Below are positions 60,680 through 64,000 of a stretch of 64,000 nt of DNA, in pieces. The DNA lies in contig JANYCU010000016.1 of NCBI GenBank assembly GCA_025360125.1, forward strand, positions 1 through 64,000, written 5' to 3'. How positions within the stretch are numbered: position 1 is the stretch's first letter; each line of letters starts with the position of its first letter. The notes beneath the pieces are model-generated. The model had not been told where the DNA came from, searched no databases, and worked only from the letters and a program-made list of their open reading frames with translations. Made by a program: the position numbers and the translations under genes. Origin of the DNA: Armatimonadota bacterium. GTDB taxonomy: Bacteria > Armatimonadota > Fimbriimonadia > Fimbriimonadales > Fimbriimonadaceae.

Positions 60680-61759
60680 ATGGCAAAATCGCCCTTAACT
60701 AATTACGAAGCCGAGTATCGCCACGAGCCTTTGATAGATTGGCACCATTATTCAGAAGATATAGGTGAGTGGGCGATTTCTGATACATGTCTGGACTACG
60801 GGTTCAAGCTTGGGTCTTCATATAAGAATTTCACGCAACCTCAAACTGAATCCATAATCGCAGTAGCTATTTCAAAAATTTGGAGAGCAAAACGCCTTAA
60901 GCAGAAAAAGCCTTTGATCGTTACCGCAGAAGCTCTCGGTGGGAATGATGCCAAGTCTCGCGGAGAGATAGAACCCTACTGGCAATTGTTTACTCCTGAA
61001 GCGCTTTTTCAAGAGAATGAACAACTATCCCTTCAAAAGAAGGCCATGGAGACTCTGACAAATTTTGTATTGTGTGAGACGAGAATTGGCGATGGAGTTC
61101 AACTTGGTATTAAGTTGAAACCATACCCTGGAGGGTATGCGCAGGCCAAAATCGAAGGTACTGAGAGTTCACTCGGGCTAATTTATGGCTGTACCGCCAA
61201 CGAAGCTTTGCTCATCCTGCAGTATTTGGTTCAGGAAAGATTTTTGACCGTGGGAGAAGATAGTGGTGCCGTTTATAGCCACTTTTATCTTACACCGAAT
61301 GGATATCTTAAAGAGTCAGAAATCAGAGCCGGACATTCATTTGCCCGAAGCCACATATTTATGGTATGTAGATTCGTTGACGATTTTGAATCAGTGTTTA
61401 CTGATTGCATACGGCCGTTAGGAGAATTGGAGGACGTCCGTTGCGCGATCGTAAGAGTGAAAGACGTTCACAGCATCGAAAAGATTGATGACCAAATTTT
61501 AAGGATGATTGATGAGGCATCTGTTGTTCTTGTCGACCTCACAGATCACAGTTTCAATGTAGCTTTTGAGGCTGGCTATGCTCTTTCAAAGGGAAAGCCA
61601 ATAGTCTGGTCGATGAAGAAGCCGGAAGGACGACTGGATTTACCTTTCGATATCCAAAGCCACAACATCATCCTGTGGGAAGAGGACAAACTCGACGAAT
61701 TCAAGACTACATTGCATTTTCGTTTGCTCGCGGCTTTTGACTCGTTGGTGTCAAAATAG
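60680..61759 (+). CDS. Winged-helix plus nucleoside 2-deoxyribosyltransferase-like protein (defence-type effector)
   Basis: A 359-residue protein. Residues about 165-215 look like a winged helix (NEALLILQYLVQERFLTVGE then SHFYLTPNGYLKESEI). The C-terminal domain (about 225-359) matches the nucleoside deoxyribosyltransferase-like/TIR-like fold: HIFMVCRFVDDFESVF, IDEASVVLVDLTDHSFNVAF with the presumed catalytic Glu in EAGYALSKGKPIVW, and LPFDIQSHNIILWEEDKLDE. I recall proteins with a helix-turn-helix and exactly this 'FD.....HILWED' end as predicted nucleotide- or NAD-consuming immunity effectors. The N-terminus (1-165) is not recognised. It sits between rtcB and a transposon. Confidence 0.75.
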   Translation: MAKSPLTNYEAEYRHEPLIDWHHYSEDIGEWAISDTCLDYGFKLGSSYKNFTQPQTESIIAVAISKIWRAKRLKQKKPLIVTAEALGGNDAKSRGEIEPYWQLFTPEALFQENEQLSLQKKAMETLTNFVLCETRIGDGVQLGIKLKPYPGGYAQAKIEGTESSLGLIYGCTANEALLILQYLVQERFLTVGEDSGAVYSHFYLTPNGYLKESEIRAGHSFARSHIFMVCRFVDDFESVFTDCIRPLGELEDVRCAIVRVKDVHSIEKIDDQILRMIDEASVVLVDLTDHSFNVAFEAGYALSKGKPIVWSMKKPEGRLDLPFDIQSHNIILWEEDKLDEFKTTLHFRLLAAFDSLVSK

Positions 61760-61844
61760 CCAACGTCTTGTAGACTAACTGTTGCGAACTCGGTCATGCA
61801 ACCTGCCGCGAACGGCGTCGCAGAGCCGATCAATTAACCAAAAA

Positions 61845-61908
61845 CGACCCGGAGGGTCCAAGACGGTAGCCAGGGTGTCGAAGCGAGCTTGCGAGCGCAG
61901 ACCCCTGG
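61845..61908 (+). repeat. Left inverted repeat of the IS200-type element
   Basis: A 64-base sequence starting CGACCCGGAGGGTCC and ending ACCCCTGG that recurs inverted at 62454-62516 with about 85-90% identity. An inner, weaker inverted pair follows at about 61926-61948 (CCCCGACCCCGGAGGG). Confidence 0.85.
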
Positions 61909-61974
61909 ATAGATCAACAAAAACCCCGACCCCGGAGGGTGTCGCAGATCCGTTCGTGATAACATTCCATATAA

Positions 61975-62415
61975 ATGCCATCTACCTACTACAGCCTTCA
62001 CAACCATTACGTTTTCAGCACCAAGAACCGTGATCCATCTCTGCATGAAAATCTCATCCATCAAACCCACGAATATCTCGGAGGGATCATCCGTGGGCTC
62101 GGTGCCAAACCCGTTATGATCGGCGGCGTTTCCGACCACGTGCATTTCCTAATCGGTCAAAAGACCACTCATTGCCCGGCCGATCTGGTTAGAGAAATTA
62201 AGAAATCATCAACGGATTGGTTACGAATCGAACAACCAGACTTTTCTTGGCAGGAGGGCTACGGAGTGTTTTCTGTAAGCCCGGAACGCCTTGACGCTGT
62301 TACCAAGTACATCGTGAAACAACCGGAACATCATACGAAGAAAACGTATCGCGAAGAGTGGATAGAGCTTTTGAAATATGCCCGGATCGAATTCGAAGAG
62401 AGCCAATTTGATTAG
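61975..62415 (+). CDS. IS200/IS605-family Y1 transposase (TnpA)
   Basis: A 146-residue HUH transposase. It has the N-terminal strand YYSLHNHYVFSTKNRDPSL, the HUH motif GGVSDHVHFLIG (His55 and His57), and the catalytic tyrosine Tyr112 in TKYIVKQPEHH, followed by the typical TYREEWIELLKYARIEF. The ATG follows TATAAA by a few bases. Catalytic residues are intact. It lies inside inverted repeats of about 64 bases, which IS200 elements normally lack, so it is probably the version of the family that travels with terminal inverted repeats. Confidence 0.92.
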   Translation: MPSTYYSLHNHYVFSTKNRDPSLHENLIHQTHEYLGGIIRGLGAKPVMIGGVSDHVHFLIGQKTTHCPADLVREIKKSSTDWLRIEQPDFSWQEGYGVFSVSPERLDAVTKYIVKQPEHHTKKTYREEWIELLKYARIEFEESQFD

Positions 62416-62453
62416 TTCTGCGACCCGCTGGGTCGGAAGAAAATATGACCTGT

Positions 62454-62516
62454 CCAGGGGTCTACGCTCCTTCGTCGCTTCGACACCCTGGCTACCATCT
62501 TGGACCCTCCGGGTCG
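62454..62516 (-). repeat. Right inverted repeat of the IS200-type element
   Basis: Complement of 61845-61908 (read CGACCCGGAGGGTCC to ACCCCTGG on the minus strand) with a few substitutions. Confidence 0.85.
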
Positions 62517-62517
62517 C

Positions 62518-62958
62518 CTAATCAGAAATTGCAAACTGAGTCCGCGCTGGCTGAATCGAACTTTCGTTGACGTCAAAATTCATCTTCAGCTTCGCCATAA
62601 CCCGGAAAGCCAACCAGTAAATCACCAACCCATACCCAATCGCAATCCAATCGGCGCACTCGACTGGCCGCCCAAGGCTATCGACGTGGAAATTACCAAA
62701 CTGGTCCTGTAGCATTCCCAGCGGAGCAAACGCCACCCGCTCAAACCAAAAATACTGACTAACATCGACACCGTATTCGCATCCATGGGGAGTCGAAATA
62801 TTTGCAATCGGAATCCGACTCAGCACCGCAACCACAGCAAAGAGCAGCGGATACCCAATCAGCCAGGCTCGCGGCGAACCAATCTTCATCTTAGCAACCA
62901 GCCCGGCCAACAAGTAGGGGACTGCCATCATGAGGCAAAACAGAAGAAAGCTCAGCAT
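62518..62958 (-). CDS. Small membrane protein of unknown function
   Basis: A 146-residue protein with two to four hydrophobic segments (MLSFLLFCLMMAVPYLLAGL, AWLIGYPLLFAVVAVLS, WIAIGYGLVIYWLAFRVM) and a soluble loop (STPHGCEYGVDVSQYFWFER). The end, NVNESSIQPARTQFAISD-like, directly abuts the inverted repeat of the transposon; the element may have landed right behind or slightly into the gene, so its original C-terminus may be altered. The ATG at 62958 is chosen over a TTG three codons upstream. I do not recognise it. Confidence 0.6.
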   Translation of the reverse strand: MLSFLLFCLMMAVPYLLAGLVAKMKIGSPRAWLIGYPLLFAVVAVLSRIPIANISTPHGCEYGVDVSQYFWFERVAFAPLGMLQDQFGNFHVDSLGRPVECADWIAIGYGLVIYWLAFRVMAKLKMNFDVNESSIQPARTQFAISD

Positions 62959-63011
62959 CCAATTCAATTGTCGGATGTTTGGTATTCGAGCACTATATCT
63001 CGGGTCAGGAT

Positions 63012-63040
63012 TTGGCTAACTCAGGTTTCTAGCGTAATAT
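63012..63040 (+). promoter_or_regulatory. Leaderless promoter of the edge-cut gene
   Basis: TTGGCT (63012-63017) and TAATAT (63035-63040) are spaced by 17 bases, and the -10 ends 6 bases before the ATG at 63047. Confidence 0.65.
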
Positions 63041-63046
63041 TGCAAT

Positions 63047-64000
63047 ATGCCCATGTTGGTCGCGATGACTTTGCTGCTATTGGCTCATCCGAAAGCTGCT
63101 GAAAATCAAGATATCCAAAAGTCATTAAGACTTTGGAAGGAATTCGGTCGACCAAATGCCGTTGACCAGAATTTTTGGAACGGTAATCCTTCATACCGAA
63201 CGGAGCATTTTGAGGAGAGTCGAGAGCTCTCTGTCGCCTTGGGGCAAGCCGAGAAAGGCGACCTTAAGCCGATTGAGAAAGTTGTAATAAGTCTGGCCAA
63301 AAAGGTGCATACCTGGGACATGCTTGATGAAGAATGGCTCGGATCAGCTAAGAAATTCAACTTAGAAGGCAGGACCGCAATGCTGATCTATAAGCACCTA
63401 GTCAATGACTATCTTGATTTCAAACCTGTTCAACCTGTTTTGGATTCGCTCAAGAAGTTGCAAAAAAAGAACCTAATAGGAAAGCGGTGGAAATTCGCCC
63501 GAAGCATTGACGATTTTGTTATTGAACTGACTGAGACTGCCAAACCTACCGACCACCCACCAGGGAGCATTGAGGCGGCGGTCGATAATCTCACCCAGAT
63601 CAATGATCCTGATTTCTTTCTTTGGCGTCAAAATGGCCGGAAAACGGAGCCTCAGCAATATGCTCCGATCCGCGCAAAGGGCCTCGATGCCATCCCTGCA
63701 CTAGCAAACGCGCTCGGCACAAGAAGACTTACGAGAAGTTTTGAACCATTCGTCATGAATCGCCGTTCTCAAATATCGCCCGTAAGCGATTTCGTGCGAG
63801 ATTTGATTAAAATAATTGCCGACGATGAACTTGCTTCAGGTTCCATCGACAAGAAGTTTGTCTTAGATTGGTACGATGCGAAACAAAAAGGCAAGATCAA
63901 GGATTGGATCGTTTCACGGCTTTTTGTGGAACCAAAGAATTATCACCCATACGCAAGTCCCTGGGCATTTGAGTCCTTAGCCAAGAAGTATCCGTACCTG
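63047..64000 (+). CDS. Unknown exported protein, cut by right window edge
   Basis: An open frame of 318 codons continues past the window end. It begins MPMLVAMTLLLLAHPKAAEN, a short signal-like stretch. The following part is helical and charged (KSLRLWKEFGRPNAVDQNFW, LDSLKKLQKKNLIGKRWKF, VRDLIKIIADDELASGSID). No catalytic motif is seen, and I do not recognise a family. The ATG at 63047 (or an in-frame ATG at 63053) fits the promoter spacing. Confidence 0.7.
   Translation, partial: MPMLVAMTLLLLAHPKAAENQDIQKSLRLWKEFGRPNAVDQNFWNGNPSYRTEHFEESRELSVALGQAEKGDLKPIEKVVISLAKKVHTWDMLDEEWLGSAKKFNLEGRTAMLIYKHLVNDYLDFKPVQPVLDSLKKLQKKNLIGKRWKFARSIDDFVIELTETAKPTDHPPGSIEAAVDNLTQINDPDFFLWRQNGRKTEPQQYAPIRAKGLDAIPALANALGTRRLTRSFEPFVMNRRSQISPVSDFVRDLIKIIADDELASGSIDKKFVLDWYDAKQKGKIKDWIVSRLFVEPKNYHPYASPWAFESLAKKYPYL

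Larger units (their letters stand above)
61845..62516. mobile_element. IS200-like element with terminal inverted repeats
   Basis: The unit of about 672 bases comprises the left repeat, the TnpA gene and the right repeat. Ends are not flanked by an obvious target duplication. Its right end lies one base from the stop codon of the 62518-62958 gene. Confidence 0.8.

Overview
The window reads as about 64 kb of chromosome from a Gram-negative-type (diderm) bacterium of middling GC content. Support comes from an outer-membrane beta-barrel, a TolC-MFP-RND efflux set, an MCE/MlaD protein and many lipoproteins and signal peptides. Secreted proteins carrying the 'NLKQ..A..Y..D.DD..P' block usually seen in pseudopilin-like proteins of Armatimonadota and Planctomycetes suggest an Armatimonadota-like organism (Fimbriimonadia would fit). 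That placement is inference; no rRNA is present. A repeated promoter style stands out: a TATAAT-like hexamer ends only 5-8 bases before the start codon of many genes, implying frequent leaderless mRNAs.

Layout. 1-5.7 kb (mostly minus strand): DinB-like protein, pyrF, a three-gene envelope operon (Ig-like protein, PorV/UPF0164-like barrel, TPR plus caspase-fold protein that has lost its catalytic residues) and a Cof-type HAD phosphatase. 5.7-11.2 kb: an accessory, repeat-rich zone with several palindromic repeat families, a REP-associated tyrosine transposase (RAYT) between inverted copies of its probable REP, an orphan DUF433 protein, and a two-gene cassette of unknown function behind a palindromic operator-like motif that is also present as a truncated copy. 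11.2-31.2 kb (plus strand apart from miaB): HDOD protein, fliD, dgt, recG, rhodanese, TPR/zinc-ribbon membrane protein, two secreted unknowns, miaB, VKOR-DsbA fusion, mnmA, and a YtxH/AI-2E/unknown/M28 peptidase operon. 31.2-45 kb: BMP-family lipoprotein, SIS sugar-phosphate protein, two-component system, PepSY protein, RND efflux operon, and a TTGA-coupled pair of unknown secreted proteins. 44.6-56.5 kb: S4 protein, S1/P1 nuclease, Tat-exported GH116 glucosidase, tRNA-Leu(UAG), tandem pseudopilin-derived secreted proteins, DUF2993-like protein, GHL10 hydrolase, PhoR-like kinase, P-II protein followed by a RAYT-derived protein without its catalytic residues, MlaD-like protein and rplI. 56.5-64 kb: a second accessory zone with a possible toxin-antitoxin-like nucleotidyltransferase pair, two long direct repeats each ending in an inverted pair of DnaA-box-like sequences, an ankyrin protein, RtcB, a winged-helix/nucleoside-deoxyribosyltransferase-like protein typical of predicted defence effectors, an IS200-type transposase between about 64-bp inverted repeats, and two unknown membrane or secreted proteins, the last cut by the window edge.

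The best candidates for undescribed biology are the operator-linked gene pair at 9.2-10.4 kb, the catalytically dead RAYT-like protein coupled to P-II at 54.0 kb, the DnaA-box repeats at 57.4-58.1 kb, and the pseudo-caspase envelope operon at 1.4-4.8 kb.
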